Source of the DNA: a virus
Virus record (IMG/VR): IMGVR_UViG_3300034093_001553
Span: 1 to 51,554 of that record
Strand: one strand, 5' to 3'
DNA: 51,554 bases
The notes beneath the pieces are model-generated. The model saw only the letters and a list, made by a program, of their open reading frames with translations, had not been told where the DNA came from and made no database searches. The position numbers were made by a program, and so were the translations under genes. Below are positions 7,646 through 15,435 of this stretch, in pieces (position 1 is the first letter of the stretch; each line of letters opens with the position of its first letter).

Positions 7646-7981
7646 ATGTTTAAAGCAATCAAAGAGTTTTTTGTAGGTAAACCACCTGCTCCGGCCCCAG
7701 TCGAAGTTGAGGCACCTAGAATTATAGAAGCTACGGTTGAATTAGCACCTGCAGTTGTTGCCGCTACAGTAGTAGTAGCAGAAAACGCAGTTGTACCAGA
7801 AGCTGTAGTAGCAGTTGAAGGTGCCGGAGTTGTTGAAATTACTGCTAAAAAGCCACGTAAACCACGTGCTCCTAAGGCAGAAATTCCAGTTAAGCCAGCC
7901 GTAAAAAAAGCAGCCCCTGTTAAGAAGGCTGCTGTTAAAAAACCAGCTGCTCGCTCTGTAGTTAAATCAAAGAAGGTTTAA
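7646..7981 (+). CDS. Ala/Pro/Lys-rich, histone-H1-like protein
   Basis: One of the few plus-strand genes. The 111-aa product has an N-terminal helix (MFKAIKEFFVGK), an alanine/valine/glutamate-rich middle and a basic tail from about residue 68 made of KKP, KPRAPKA and PVKKAAVKKPAA units that resemble the C-terminal tails of histone H1 and bacterial histone-like proteins. It may bind DNA non-specifically, for example during packaging; this is inference. The AAAGGA ribosome binding site is good. Its last 15 bases overlap the 3' end of the UvdE gene tail to tail. Confidence 0.7.
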   Translation: MFKAIKEFFVGKPPAPAPVEVEAPRIIEATVELAPAVVAATVVVAENAVVPEAVVAVEGAGVVEITAKKPRKPRAPKAEIPVKPAVKKAAPVKKAAVKKPAARSVVKSKKV

Positions 7982-8995
7982 TTCTTTAGCCTGTTTGTGT
8001 AAAGCAAAGCTGGCTAAATTTTTACCCTTCGATTCGGCCATGATGTCGAATTGATCTAGGAAGCTCAAAGCCCATTCATTGACTGCTGTATTCCAGTAAA
8101 AATCTGAATGTGCTCTGAGCTTTCCCTTTTTGTAGCCATCTTCCATCAACGGAAGAAGAGCGGGGCGCTGTGATCCGGAATGGCCTGTAAGTAGGTCTTC
8201 ACGGCTGACGGAGTAATGAATAACAGGGCGAGTACCACGCCAGCTATCAATAACCCTTTTAACACGGTCGTCATTTTCATTTATATATTCTCCTGTGTGT
8301 ATCCAATGATGGTGTATGTCTAGCACCAAAGCGAGATCGTCGACGAGCTCAAGGCTTGAGTCGACGCCCCACGATATTTCATCGTTCTCGATTGTGATGC
8401 AGTTTCTTGCTTCGGGGCTGAGTCTTGGGATAACTGCTTTGATACCTTTTGGGCCTCGTCTACCCGATATGTGTACATTGATTTTAAAGTCCTGAAAGGT
8501 TTGTCCATAACCCATCCAACGTGCCATGTCAGCATGATATTCAAACTCCTCTATTGAACGATTTACAATATCGTCTGACTCACTTGCCAGAACAGTAAAC
8601 TGGCCAGGATGAAAAGACAACCTAACACCCCTCTTGCGAGCCAAAGTTCCCACGGCTCCAAATGCTCTTTCGCAATAGGCTCGTATATCGGGAAGCCGCC
8701 AAAACCAGCTCCAATCTGACTGAGTGTACACAGGCAAGATATCGCTGCCGAGTCGTACCATTCTAAGATTTTCATCAAGTGTTCCTACCTTTTCAACAAG
8801 TTTACGGACACTCTCAATATTACCCGTCATTAGGTCATAGAGTTTTTGTTCCGCAACTTCCTTGCTCTGTCTATTTAACCAAGCAACGGTGGTACTACCT
8901 GTGTTATACTTTTTAGCATCATCTTTGGGTTTGATACCATCTACCTGTCCTGCGTGATCAATCCACTTGCAGGCAAAGCCGATTTTCTTAGTCAT
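7967..8995 (-). CDS. uvdE: UV-damage endonuclease (UvdE family)
   Basis: The 342-aa protein matches UvdE/UVDE, a TIM-barrel metal enzyme that nicks DNA 5' to UV photoproducts and other lesions. Visible family features include MRLGSDILP-type strand (about 79-88), SFHPGQF (127-133), NVHISG (173-178), ENDE (203-206) and DIHHH (226-230), which supply metal-binding His and acidic residues. Length is normal for the family. It overlaps the upstream 55-aa gene by 8 bp. A phage in sunlit water would benefit from its own repair nuclease; that ecological reading is inference. Confidence 0.93.
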   Translation of the reverse strand: MTKKIGFACKWIDHAGQVDGIKPKDDAKKYNTGSTTVAWLNRQSKEVAEQKLYDLMTGNIESVRKLVEKVGTLDENLRMVRLGSDILPVYTQSDWSWFWRLPDIRAYCERAFGAVGTLARKRGVRLSFHPGQFTVLASESDDIVNRSIEEFEYHADMARWMGYGQTFQDFKINVHISGRRGPKGIKAVIPRLSPEARNCITIENDEISWGVDSSLELVDDLALVLDIHHHWIHTGEYINENDDRVKRVIDSWRGTRPVIHYSVSREDLLTGHSGSQRPALLPLMEDGYKKGKLRAHSDFYWNTAVNEWALSFLDQFDIMAESKGKNLASFALHKQAKELNLL

Positions 8996-9155
8996 TTTTT
9001 ACTTTCTGGATGCACCATGTGCCATCCTTGTTATCAATCCAATCTAATGTGTCGCCTTCTACCCAACCTTGTAAGTCGAGCATATCTTGAGGCAACGGCA
9101 AAATAAGATCTCCTGTTTTAGGATCTTCTTCAACGGTAACTGTCCATTGTGACAT
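8988..9155 (-). CDS. small protein, 55 aa, possibly AbrB/SpoVT-like
   Basis: A short gene that I translated by hand: it begins MSQWTVTVEEDPKTG, has LILPLPQDML and GWVEGDTLDWI, and ends with QKVKND. The pattern of a strand, a P-x-D-(x)-L turn and G-W-x-x-GD-x-L is like AbrB/SpoVT swapped-hairpin DNA-binding domains and small conserved phage proteins. It overlaps its neighbours by TAATG upstream and by 8 bp with uvdE downstream, which supports it strongly. Confidence 0.7.
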   Translation of the reverse strand: MSQWTVTVEEDPKTGDLILPLPQDMLDLQGWVEGDTLDWIDNKDGTWCIQKVKND

Positions 9156-9391
9156 TAATACTCCTTGGTAAGTGCGTGGTGAACTAAAAATTGTTTAAAA
9201 GCCTTGTAGACAGCAGCCGCTTCATTATTGTCTGCTTCTATTTTTACACCTCTAACATAAAACCCATCTTTTGTAACTTTCAGCATTTCTGCCTGACCTG
9301 TGTGAAATGTGATGTTGTTTTCTGGAGGAGCAGTCACTGATAAAACTGGCCTAGGTAGCGGATTATCGATAACATAGTATGTTGCTGTCAT
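9155..9391 (-). CDS. hypothetical protein, 78 aa, leaderless start
   Basis: Unrecognised protein. A longer form from a GTG at 9406 is possible in frame, but that codon overlaps the TATAAT box, so the ATG at 9391 (giving MTATYYVIDN) is the start. The ATG lies six bases after the -10, implying a leaderless mRNA. It is the first gene of a small unit with the 55-aa protein and uvdE. Confidence 0.7.
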   Translation of the reverse strand: MTATYYVIDNPLPRPVLSVTAPPENNITFHTGQAEMLKVTKDGFYVRGVKIEADNNEAAAVYKAFKQFLVHHALTKEY

Positions 9392-9397
9392 ACTAAT

Positions 9398-9426
9398 ATT
9401 ATACACTATATTTTAAAAATAGTCAA
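9398..9426 (-). promoter_or_regulatory. sigma70 promoter, leaderless type
   Basis: Minus strand: TTGACT (9426-9421), 17-bp spacer, TATAAT (9403-9398), six bases, ATG at 9391. It probably drives the 78-aa gene, the 55-aa gene and uvdE. Confidence 0.8.
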
Positions 9427-9618
9427 TCACCAATGACGAATAGTATTTGCCATAATAAAAAAGCAGGTAACAATGTGGATTGCTACCCAAAAGGTTTTTA
9501 AAAACAAGGCAATACGTGCTTCTCTTAGTGTGAGTATAGGAACATCTGGGCGATCATTGTCGGTGTTTCCCATAAGGTGCCCAGTTGCTCGAGCCCATAT
9601 TTTTTCTAAACTATTCAA
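9427..9618 (-). CDS. small single-span membrane protein, 63 aa
   Basis: The C-terminal part (IALFLKTFWVAIHIVTCFFI, about 36-55) is a single hydrophobic segment that should span the membrane; the N-terminal half is polar. The start codon is a TTG overlapping the stop of the upstream APS kinase fusion by 8 bp. Function unknown; size and topology are holin-like, but many phage membrane proteins look like this. Confidence 0.55.
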   Translation of the reverse strand: MNSLEKIWARATGHLMGNTDNDRPDVPILTLREARIALFLKTFWVAIHIVTCFFIMANTIRHW

Positions 9619-10405
9619 GCCCTAATCCTTTTCGAATTTTAGTAGCACTAATATCAGTAATTGATTCATCAAATGTTTCTTCGCCTGCTGTATAACCAAC
9701 ACCGCGGCCCCAACCAATGTGTACAATGTTAGGAACAACTTGGATTTCATACTGTCCTTGATACAATGGATCTAGATCACGTTTGATAAAACTTTTAACT
9801 TTAGCAACTTCAAACGGATTGCTACCCTGCCATCCTTGTACGTCACGCACCTGAACAATAACCTGTCCAGTCTTGGCTAGCAGTCTTTCGAATAATGCAC
9901 GATGTCCGTCATGCCACGGTTGCCAACGACCTAACATCTGTACTGTTTCTTTCTTCCAATCAAATACAGGACGTCTGCGATTATCTATAATATGTGCGGC
10001 AACAAACTCACCCCACTTTTCTGCCTTCTGTTCAGTGATGCGAAAGTCATAAACTTCAGGTTCTACAAACATAGCATTAGTATCTGCATAGCGGCTTTCA
10101 CGTATAGTATCGACCCACACAGTCCAATCTGCTTTAAAGTTGTTACGCATTTCAACTAAAGGCGCAACAAAATCACATATTACATAATGACATTCTGTCA
10201 TTGCATCTGCTAGTTCGCGCATACGCAAACTCTGACGAATACGACCTTCATGACTAAAGTCCCAGTCGTTATATTTTTTACGCACATCATCAGCATTGAG
10301 CCATCCTACTTTTTTCTTTTCAGCTTGTAAATGATCTACAATGTGTTGTGCTAGATATGTCTTGCCTGCTCCTGGCAGGCCCATTATTAAAATTCGTGTT
10401 ACCAT
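9611..10405 (-). CDS. APS kinase-like / nucleotidyltransferase fusion
   Basis: A 264-aa two-domain protein. The N-terminal domain has a P-loop (GLPGAGKT, 9-16) and the LNADDVRKKYNDWDFS segment typical of adenylylsulfate kinase (CysC), which makes PAPS from APS and ATP. The C-terminal domain from about 155 has GRWQPWHDGHRALFE (HDGH at 165-168) and ends ISATKIRKGL, the two nucleotide-binding motifs of the cytidylyl/adenylyltransferase superfamily to which ATP sulfurylase-like enzymes belong. The next gene upstream is sulfotransferase-like, which uses PAPS, so the pair may act together. The kinase could also act on another phosphorylated substrate. Confidence 0.8.
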   Translation of the reverse strand: MVTRILIMGLPGAGKTYLAQHIVDHLQAEKKKVGWLNADDVRKKYNDWDFSHEGRIRQSLRMRELADAMTECHYVICDFVAPLVEMRNNFKADWTVWVDTIRESRYADTNAMFVEPEVYDFRITEQKAEKWGEFVAAHIIDNRRRPVFDWKKETVQMLGRWQPWHDGHRALFERLLAKTGQVIVQVRDVQGWQGSNPFEVAKVKSFIKRDLDPLYQGQYEIQVVPNIVHIGWGRGVGYTAGEETFDESITDISATKIRKGLGLE

Positions 10406-10407
10406 TT

Positions 10408-11001
10408 TTATATCTCTTTTTTATATCGTATGAATCTATTAATTTCGGTTAGTAATTTATCATAATTACTAGGTAATGGAGTCTTCGTGCTCAATTCATC
10501 GTTATATTGTTGTTCCTCATATATAATTACTGTATCAAATGTTATAGGCATTTTTTCTAATTCATCAATATCGCTAAGGCAGCGGCTAATACATGTTATC
10601 ATACGTTTATAGTTAATTTCTATAGGACCAGAATAGTCTTTTAGGTTATTGTTGTCATAATGATAAAGATTTCTCATTTCTGCAATATATACACTAGCTA
10701 CATGTGAAATTATATTTTTTCTAATGATCTTTACATTGTATGTACTTCTATTATATATTTTATTAGTTAACCAGTCTGGATATTTTTTAATATCAAATGA
10801 ATGAAATTTTATTACATATTGATCATTGTATTGTGCAAAGTCTAAAAATTCATTAAATTCAGTCTGATCTTTTGTATATGTAAGATCAAAAAAATGTTTA
10901 ATGCCTAGGTCATAACCAACTTGCCTACAAGTTACAATAGATCCTGACCTAGGCGGCCCAATTAATACAATTGGAAATTTTGTAACATTATTTAAGATCA
11001 T
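10408..11001 (-). CDS. sulfotransferase-like protein
   Basis: The 197-aa protein starts PIVLIGPPRSGSIVTCRQVG; the PPRSGS loop (16-21) is the 5'-phosphosulfate loop of PAPS-dependent sulfotransferases. A later NVKIIRKNIISHVASVY segment fits the 3'-phosphate-binding strand-helix, where R and S contact PAPS. It is shorter than typical sulfotransferases (about 250-300 aa). It is followed two bases after its stop by the APS kinase fusion. The acceptor is unknown; cell-surface glycan is one possibility. Confidence 0.7.
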   Translation of the reverse strand: MILNNVTKFPIVLIGPPRSGSIVTCRQVGYDLGIKHFFDLTYTKDQTEFNEFLDFAQYNDQYVIKFHSFDIKKYPDWLTNKIYNRSTYNVKIIRKNIISHVASVYIAEMRNLYHYDNNNLKDYSGPIEINYKRMITCISRCLSDIDELEKMPITFDTVIIYEEQQYNDELSTKTPLPSNYDKLLTEINRFIRYKKEI

Positions 11002-11187
11002 TTATGCCTCATTTTTTACCCACAGTTCGAGTGCCTTGGCAGGATAGATCTGTACAGAACCTTTTTCGGTGTCGCTTTCGACCGCATACCCTTCCGGAGT
11101 TAACTCAGTTGAATATGTACCAACAACTGTTCCGTGCCACTTTGACCCAGAAACCTTTTTGACTAGATCGCCTAATTTAAATTTCAT
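11002..11187 (-). CDS. R67-like (DfrB) dihydrofolate reductase homologue
   Basis: The 61-aa protein is a clear homologue of plasmid type II dihydrofolate reductase: [13 protein letters not shown], then [22 protein letters not shown], then [12 protein letters not shown]. Lys11 aligns with the active-site Lys32 of R67, and Gln46-Ile47-Tyr48 with the Gln67-Ile68-Tyr69 that line its pore. R67 is an SH3-like homotetramer that reduces dihydrofolate with NADPH and is insensitive to trimethoprim. The long N-terminal tail of R67 is missing but is dispensable there. It overlaps the PTPS-like gene as ATGA, and FolE is elsewhere in the window, consistent with pterin/folate supply for phage dTMP synthesis. 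Confidence 0.85.
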   Translation of the reverse strand: MKFKLGDLVKKVSGSKWHGTVVGTYSTELTPEGYAVESDTEKGSVQIYPAKALELWVKNEA

Positions 11188-11690
11188 GCAAATAAATCCT
11201 CATTCCATTCACGGTGACCTTCACGATAAGCCATATTAGCCTGTGTCTCACGTACTTCTACGCGATAGCACCATAGGCGCTGACTTTCACCTTCACCCCA
11301 GAAGTCTGGAATGTAAACACCATTGACATACTTGTAGAGTTGATCAGCTAGCCCTTCACAACCTAGTTTAGGAAGGATTGTAAGTTTAGCCAACTTACGG
11401 CGTTCCATTTCCTTATAGAAGTCTAACTCGGGATCGTCCTCTGCTACTAATAGTGTATGATCGAATTGACTTTCTAAAATACCTTTTAGTTCTTTTAGAC
11501 CACCATAGTCGGCCGCCCAATTGCGAGCGTCTAGGTCGTTAGTGCCGAAGTAAAATTTCATGTTAAATGAATAACCGTGAATTAGATTACAGTGACTATC
11601 AGCTCGCCATTGCCTGTAGGCGCATGGGAATGAGTCGTGATATTCTTTTGTTGATGTGTACTTGTATTGTACGGATTGAAGATTTGCCAT
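11184..11690 (-). CDS. 6-pyruvoyl-tetrahydropterin synthase/QueD family
   Basis: The 168-aa protein has the PTPS/QueD fold motifs: [16 protein letters not shown] (31-46), DYGGLK (61-66), FDHTLL (76-81) and VEVRET near the C terminus. Family members act on 7,8-dihydroneopterin triphosphate, the product of FolE. Two of the three usual zinc-binding histidines seem replaced by tyrosine (Tyr25 for the first, Tyr40 in HGY for HGH), as in a branch of the family also seen in cyanobacteria and phages, so the reaction may differ. A good AAAGGAG ribosome binding site precedes the ATG. Confidence 0.85.
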   Translation of the reverse strand: MANLQSVQYKYTSTKEYHDSFPCAYRQWRADSHCNLIHGYSFNMKFYFGTNDLDARNWAADYGGLKELKGILESQFDHTLLVAEDDPELDFYKEMERRKLAKLTILPKLGCEGLADQLYKYVNGVYIPDFWGEGESQRLWCYRVEVRETQANMAYREGHREWNEDLFA

Positions 11691-11776
11691 CTCTAGTCTC
11701 CTTTGTAAGGTAGCAAGTTTGACGACATGCAGAGTTTATAAAGCGGGATGAATGTGCGTGAAAGTCCGCTGCCTAC

Positions 11777-11783
11777 TATTTAG
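11777..11783 (-). promoter_or_regulatory. possible late-type box CTAAATA
   Basis: CTAAATA within the palindrome TACTATTTAGTA, just after the clpP stop and about 87 bases before the PTPS-like start. The 98-base gap it lies in also holds TATAAA and a possible GCGG/CCGC stem, but nothing decisive. Confidence 0.3.
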
Positions 11784-11788
11784 TAAGC

Positions 11789-12385
11789 CTATCGACGAGA
11801 AACAATTTTATCGCATAATCCATAGGACAATGCTTCTTCTGCACTCATAAAGGTATCTCTATCCATATCTTTTTCAAAATCTGCATAGCTTTTACCTGCT
11901 GTATTATGTTCAACATATAGCTTAGTGAGCATGTCCTTCATCTTAGTGATCTCTTGGTATTGAATAGCAATATCACTTTGCATACCTCGAGCACCACCAC
12001 TTGGCTGATGAATCATATGACGAGCATGTGGCAACATATAACGTTTGCCCGGTGTACCTGCTTGTGCAAGGAATGATCCCATGCTACATGCCTGTCCTAG
12101 TACATAAGTGCATACATCAGGTTTGACAAATTGCATAACATCATAGATAGCCATGCCAGCAGTGATAACACCACCCGGGCTGTTGATGTAAAAGTGAATA
12201 TCCTTCTCAGAATCGGCACTCTCTAAATGTAGGATCTGTGCAACAATAAGATTACTGCTGACATCATCTACACCACCGTTAAGGAACACAATGCGTTCGT
12301 TGAGCAAGCGGCTAAAAATATCAAAGGCACGTTCGCCTTGACCGGTCTTTTCGACCACCATTGGGACTAAATTATTTTGAATCAT
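11789..12385 (-). CDS. clpP: ClpP-like serine protease
   Basis: The 198-aa protein is full-length ClpP without a long propeptide. The catalytic Ser101 lies in GQACSMGSF, His126 in [10 protein letters not shown] and the probable Asp177 in [11 protein letters not shown]; the INSPGG strand (68-72) is also present. ClpP forms a 14-subunit barrel that degrades proteins delivered by a Clp ATPase; no such ATPase is in the window, so it would depend on the host's or on genes elsewhere. It may process virion proteins or remove host factors. It overlaps the upstream 80-aa gene by 14 bp. Confidence 0.95.
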   Translation of the reverse strand: MIQNNLVPMVVEKTGQGERAFDIFSRLLNERIVFLNGGVDDVSSNLIVAQILHLESADSEKDIHFYINSPGGVITAGMAIYDVMQFVKPDVCTYVLGQACSMGSFLAQAGTPGKRYMLPHARHMIHQPSGGARGMQSDIAIQYQEITKMKDMLTKLYVEHNTAGKSYADFEKDMDRDTFMSAEEALSYGLCDKIVSRR

Positions 12386-12614
12386 TGTTTAAATTAAAAT
12401 GTTGTTTAATAGATTGTACACTCATATCTACGGTGCAGTCAACTATACTTTCTTGAAAAGTAGTATAAGCACAGTGCTTTGGAGTATTTTGTACAGCAGT
12501 GATGCAGGCATTGATAATAGTCATGGTGAGATTTTCTACGTGTTCGATGCTCATCCACTTGCCGCTACAATCTGTTCCTTCTTGTGAGATAAATTCTTTA
12601 ATTCTTTCGTTCAT
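12372..12614 (-). CDS. hypothetical protein, 80 aa
   Basis: Small polar protein with several cysteines (Cys16, 36, 48, 60), no clear zinc-finger spacing. It overlaps clpP downstream and shares an ATGA junction with the 141-aa gene upstream. Function unknown. Confidence 0.65.
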   Translation of the reverse strand: MNERIKEFISQEGTDCSGKWMSIEHVENLTMTIINACITAVQNTPKHCAYTTFQESIVDCTVDMSVQSIKQHFNLNNDSK

Positions 12615-13036
12615 TGATATTCTTTGTCTAATTTAACACCGGTAAGACCGGCCACTGTTTGGAACTTTTCCCAGGCTTGTTTAGCCATAGGATTGCGTTC
12701 TAGTTCATCACTGGGCAAGCAGGTCTCTAACCAGAACTCGCTACGACGAGATGGACGTACTCCGAACTTACGTGGCTGGTGGAATTTACCTTGCTCCCAT
12801 AATGAGATACTAACATCTCGAAACTTGTCTTCGTCGTCCTTACTGCGGAAATTGTAAGATCCCCATTCGGGATTGCTCATACCACCTAGACAGTAGCCTT
12901 CCCAAATTCCTGCCCACTGTTCGTCATCTCGTGGATCGAAATCTGTACGAGAAATCACTACTAATACATCTTCAATGTCTACCCGTCCCTCAACAATGTC
13001 AAGGATACACCGGCTATAACTTAATCCGATTTTCAT
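12611..13036 (-). CDS. hypothetical protein, 141 aa
   Basis: A tryptophan- and aspartate-rich soluble protein (DPRDDEQWAGIWEGYCLGG, then WGSYNF). No catalytic motif is recognised. ATGA overlaps at both ends place it firmly in the same operon as clpP. Confidence 0.7.
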   Translation of the reverse strand: MKIGLSYSRCILDIVEGRVDIEDVLVVISRTDFDPRDDEQWAGIWEGYCLGGMSNPEWGSYNFRSKDDEDKFRDVSISLWEQGKFHQPRKFGVRPSRRSEFWLETCLPSDELERNPMAKQAWEKFQTVAGLTGVKLDKEYQ

Positions 13037-13347
13037 ACAATTACACTTTCATCTCTGTGTGTTTTAAAAACATTTTGTCCGCATTTACGAATAGCATCAA
13101 CTAGCACCTGTGGGCTGTCTTTTGCTATCATTTCTAAATCTTCTTGCTCCATGTCGCTTTCAAATGCCCAGATCTCTGGAAAACGTTGAGGATTTGCTCT
13201 GGCTCTTAGTATAGCATGTCTTGGTATAGGAAAGTCAACCTTTTTCTCCCCTTTTAAATATGCCATAACCTTTTTACGTTCATAGTCTGTGACGTTAAAG
13301 ATCCACTCAAATCCTAGACTATCAAAATAACACATATAGGCAGTCAT
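13033..13347 (-). CDS. hypothetical protein, 104 aa
   Basis: Soluble protein of unknown function starting MTAYMCYFDSLGFEWIFNV. It starts at the last base of the upstream gene's stop (TAATG type junction) and overlaps the downstream gene as ATGA. Confidence 0.7.
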   Translation of the reverse strand: MTAYMCYFDSLGFEWIFNVTDYERKKVMAYLKGEKKVDFPIPRHAILRARANPQRFPEIWAFESDMEQEDLEMIAKDSPQVLVDAIRKCGQNVFKTHRDESVIV

Positions 13348-13721
13348 TACTCGTCACCTTCTCTAGCGTGTTGATCACACGAAGTATAAATCCAACTATT
13401 ACCTCTGGTCTTTCCAGGTGCGCCACAGGTTTCGCAGACACGTTGACTAAATCCTTCAGCAAACCAAATAAAGTGCCGCACTCGATCATCACCACCATCA
13501 CCGTAGAATCGTAGGCCGCCATACTTTTCTTTAACCTGTGCTACTACAAAAGGTTCGGTTCCTTCTGCGGCATTATGTTTAAGATGAAATGTAATCTGGC
13601 TGCAAAGGCTATCAATCAAATCATACCAACCATCACCGCACTCAAATCCCCAAAAACTTTCGCGGTTGGCAAAAATCTCAGGATAGTTTGTGTATAGTTT
13701 ATCTGCTAGTTCGTCTCTCAT
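13347..13721 (-). CDS. hypothetical protein with Cys motif, 124 aa
   Basis: The C-terminal part contains CETCGAPG followed about 20 residues later by CDQH, which could form a small zinc-binding knuckle. The middle has the motif VAQVKEKYGGLRFYGDGG, which recurs in small phage proteins. Function unknown. It is embedded in an operon by 1-4 bp overlaps. Confidence 0.7.
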   Translation of the reverse strand: MRDELADKLYTNYPEIFANRESFWGFECGDGWYDLIDSLCSQITFHLKHNAAEGTEPFVVAQVKEKYGGLRFYGDGGDDRVRHFIWFAEGFSQRVCETCGAPGKTRGNSWIYTSCDQHAREGDE

Positions 13722-13969
13722 TTTTCTTCCTTATCCTGATCGTATTGTTTAATCATTCTGTAAACAGGTTCCATCCGCTCTTCAAAGACATGAGGTGCTA
13801 ATTGTTCAACAGCTTTCATATCCCATTGAGTAGGAAAGTGACGCAATGCTCCTCGAGCACGATCTCTAATGCCGCCTGCTACTCGCGGAGTTAGTTTAGG
13901 ATCGCATAATTCTTCTAACAGACGCTTTGCCTGCATTACAGCACGATATCTTTCATCGGGCAATGTCAT
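13718..13969 (-). CDS. hypothetical protein, 83 aa
   Basis: Arg/Glu-rich helical protein (YRAVMQAKRLLEELCDP). Starts directly after the upstream stop and overlaps the next gene as ATGA. Not recognised. Confidence 0.65.
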   Translation of the reverse strand: MTLPDERYRAVMQAKRLLEELCDPKLTPRVAGGIRDRARGALRHFPTQWDMKAVEQLAPHVFEERMEPVYRMIKQYDQDKEEK

Positions 13970-14503
13970 TTAAGCACCATTAGGAGAGCCAAACATAACA
14001 TCTTCTTTTTTAAGAAATTCACGAAGAAGATGTTCTACAAATTCATTTAATGTAATATCACGTTCGTGTGCCATCTGCATCATTTGAAACATAGTGTCGT
14101 CATCAAGATCCAACGGAACTTGCACACGAGTATCGTACTTTATACCATTAACAATAGCCTGGGCTTTTTCCAAAAAATCTTCAGTAGTTTCAAGATCAAC
14201 ATAGTCAACATCATCCCATGCTTCTTTGCGACTAACATCACGACGTTTAGCTTCTTTCTTATTCTTCTTGGCATAATCAGAATTGATCAAACGATATGCT
14301 CGTTGATTAACATAGTCGTGAGCTTGTGCTTCGTAGACTTCCTGTGTTTTAGTGTCAAAGATAATGGTAAGACTGTGACCATCTTGCTCACCGTTCCAGC
14401 TGTCTAGCATATAGGCATCGTGCCCGTAGCACTGCCAACCGTAATCACTGCCTTCAGTGATACGATAGTTAACTGTTTCCATAAATTCTTTAAGGCTGAT
14501 CAT
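13970..14503 (-). CDS. hypothetical protein with ribbon-helix-helix-like tail, 177 aa
   Basis: The first 125 residues form a domain that is paralogous to the start of the 200-aa protein at 25745-26347 (shared ITEGSDYGW/FTTGDNWGF, DTKTQEVYEA/DNDTNEVVYL and AWDDVxY motifs). The last 45 residues (VQVPLDLDDDTMFQMMQMA, then ITLNEFVEHLLREFL) look like an Arc/CopG ribbon-helix-helix DNA-binding unit: one strand and two helices. It may therefore be a regulator, but this is inferred from pattern only. Confidence 0.65.
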   Translation of the reverse strand: MISLKEFMETVNYRITEGSDYGWQCYGHDAYMLDSWNGEQDGHSLTIIFDTKTQEVYEAQAHDYVNQRAYRLINSDYAKKNKKEAKRRDVSRKEAWDDVDYVDLETTEDFLEKAQAIVNGIKYDTRVQVPLDLDDDTMFQMMQMAHERDITLNEFVEHLLREFLKKEDVMFGSPNGA

Positions 14504-14960
14504 TTGCGGGTTCCTTGGTTAGTTCGCAGATTAAAATAAAGTGGTCGTAGGCTTTCTTAACCGCTTCATTATATTGTAGCATCTTTGCTTCTTCTTGTAA
14601 AGCCTTTACGCCTGCTTCGGCAATTTCTCTGGCACTAGGAATTTCAATATAATAGCGTTCGTCTCCGAATGCCTTGTTTAGATTGTCCCAAGCCTTCTTT
14701 TGCTTTTCAGTAATAGGTTTACGGTGCGGTCGCATCTCACTGGCCTTTACAATAGCTGAAGATATTGCGTCCTCGGCTACTCGACTTGCGGCAATTAGCG
14801 AGGCATAATCAGGTTGAATGTTAAACCTACGGCTGGATCCCCCAGGGTAGCACATGACCAAGTGATTGCCTTTAGGGAAACTGTCCAAAAGAGTACTATC
14901 GTACTCAGCAACAGGCACATATCTACGACCGATCTTTTCATAGTATACCTTCTTGGTCAT
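14490..14960 (-). CDS. hypothetical protein, 156 aa
   Basis: N-terminal beta region (KVYYEKIGRRYVPVAEYD) with a GNHLVMCYPGGSSRRFNI segment, then long charged helices. No catalytic motif is recognised. It overlaps the genes on both sides by 14-23 bp. Confidence 0.7.
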   Translation of the reverse strand: MTKKVYYEKIGRRYVPVAEYDSTLLDSFPKGNHLVMCYPGGSSRRFNIQPDYASLIAASRVAEDAISSAIVKASEMRPHRKPITEKQKKAWDNLNKAFGDERYYIEIPSAREIAEAGVKALQEEAKMLQYNEAVKKAYDHFILICELTKEPANDQP

Positions 14961-15231
14961 TTTTCAATCCATTACTGTGTTTGTCATTGGGAGTATCAAC
15001 ATCTTGGAATAGACGTTTTTCTTGTTGTGTTAGTTCTTTAAAAGTTTTACGAGGGTTGCCGCACATTACGCAGTTTGGATTCCCGCAGTTCATGGCATGA
15101 CGTTTGGCAAACCTATGTGGCTCACTGATATCCGATCCTGCAGATTTTGCAATTTTAGTCTGCTTCTTTACAGCATTCTCATCTTTGAGCAATCGTTTGC
15201 TATGTTTAAATTTGTCTTCTTCAGTGCTCAT
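14938..15231 (-). CDS. small protein with CGNPxCxxCGNPR motif, 97 aa
   Basis: Contains HAMNCGNPNCVMCGNPRK (about 45-62), with three cysteines and nearby histidine that could hold a zinc ion. Small basic proteins with this motif occur widely in T4-like phages; I know no assigned function. The rest is charged and probably partly disordered. Confidence 0.7.
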   Translation of the reverse strand: MSTEEDKFKHSKRLLKDENAVKKQTKIAKSAGSDISEPHRFAKRHAMNCGNPNCVMCGNPRKTFKELTQQEKRLFQDVDTPNDKHSNGLKNDQEGIL

Positions 15232-15240
15232 ACTAATTCC

Positions 15241-15435
15241 TTACACAATTTTAGCTGACCTTTTTCGACATTCCTCTTTAACCTGAGGAGGAATGTCCGG
15301 ATGCCATTCTGCCATTCCACAGTCGTATACTCGTTGAGTTGGCAGACCGTTTCCAATTACTACTAAACCAATCATAACTAGGCTTAGTCCTAAAAAGATA
15401 ATTGCAAGTCCAATGATTTTTAAAAGTTTAATCAC
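15241..15435 (-). CDS. small membrane protein, 64 aa
   Basis: Residues about 4-29 (LLKIIGLAIIFLGLSLVMIG) form one strong transmembrane segment or uncleaved signal anchor, followed by a polar domain with two cysteines that might form a disulfide in the periplasm. It overlaps the upstream 406-aa gene by ATGA. Holin- or spanin-like roles cannot be judged. Confidence 0.65.
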   Translation of the reverse strand: MIKLLKIIGLAIIFLGLSLVMIGLVVIGNGLPTQRVYDCGMAEWHPDIPPQVKEECRKRSAKIV

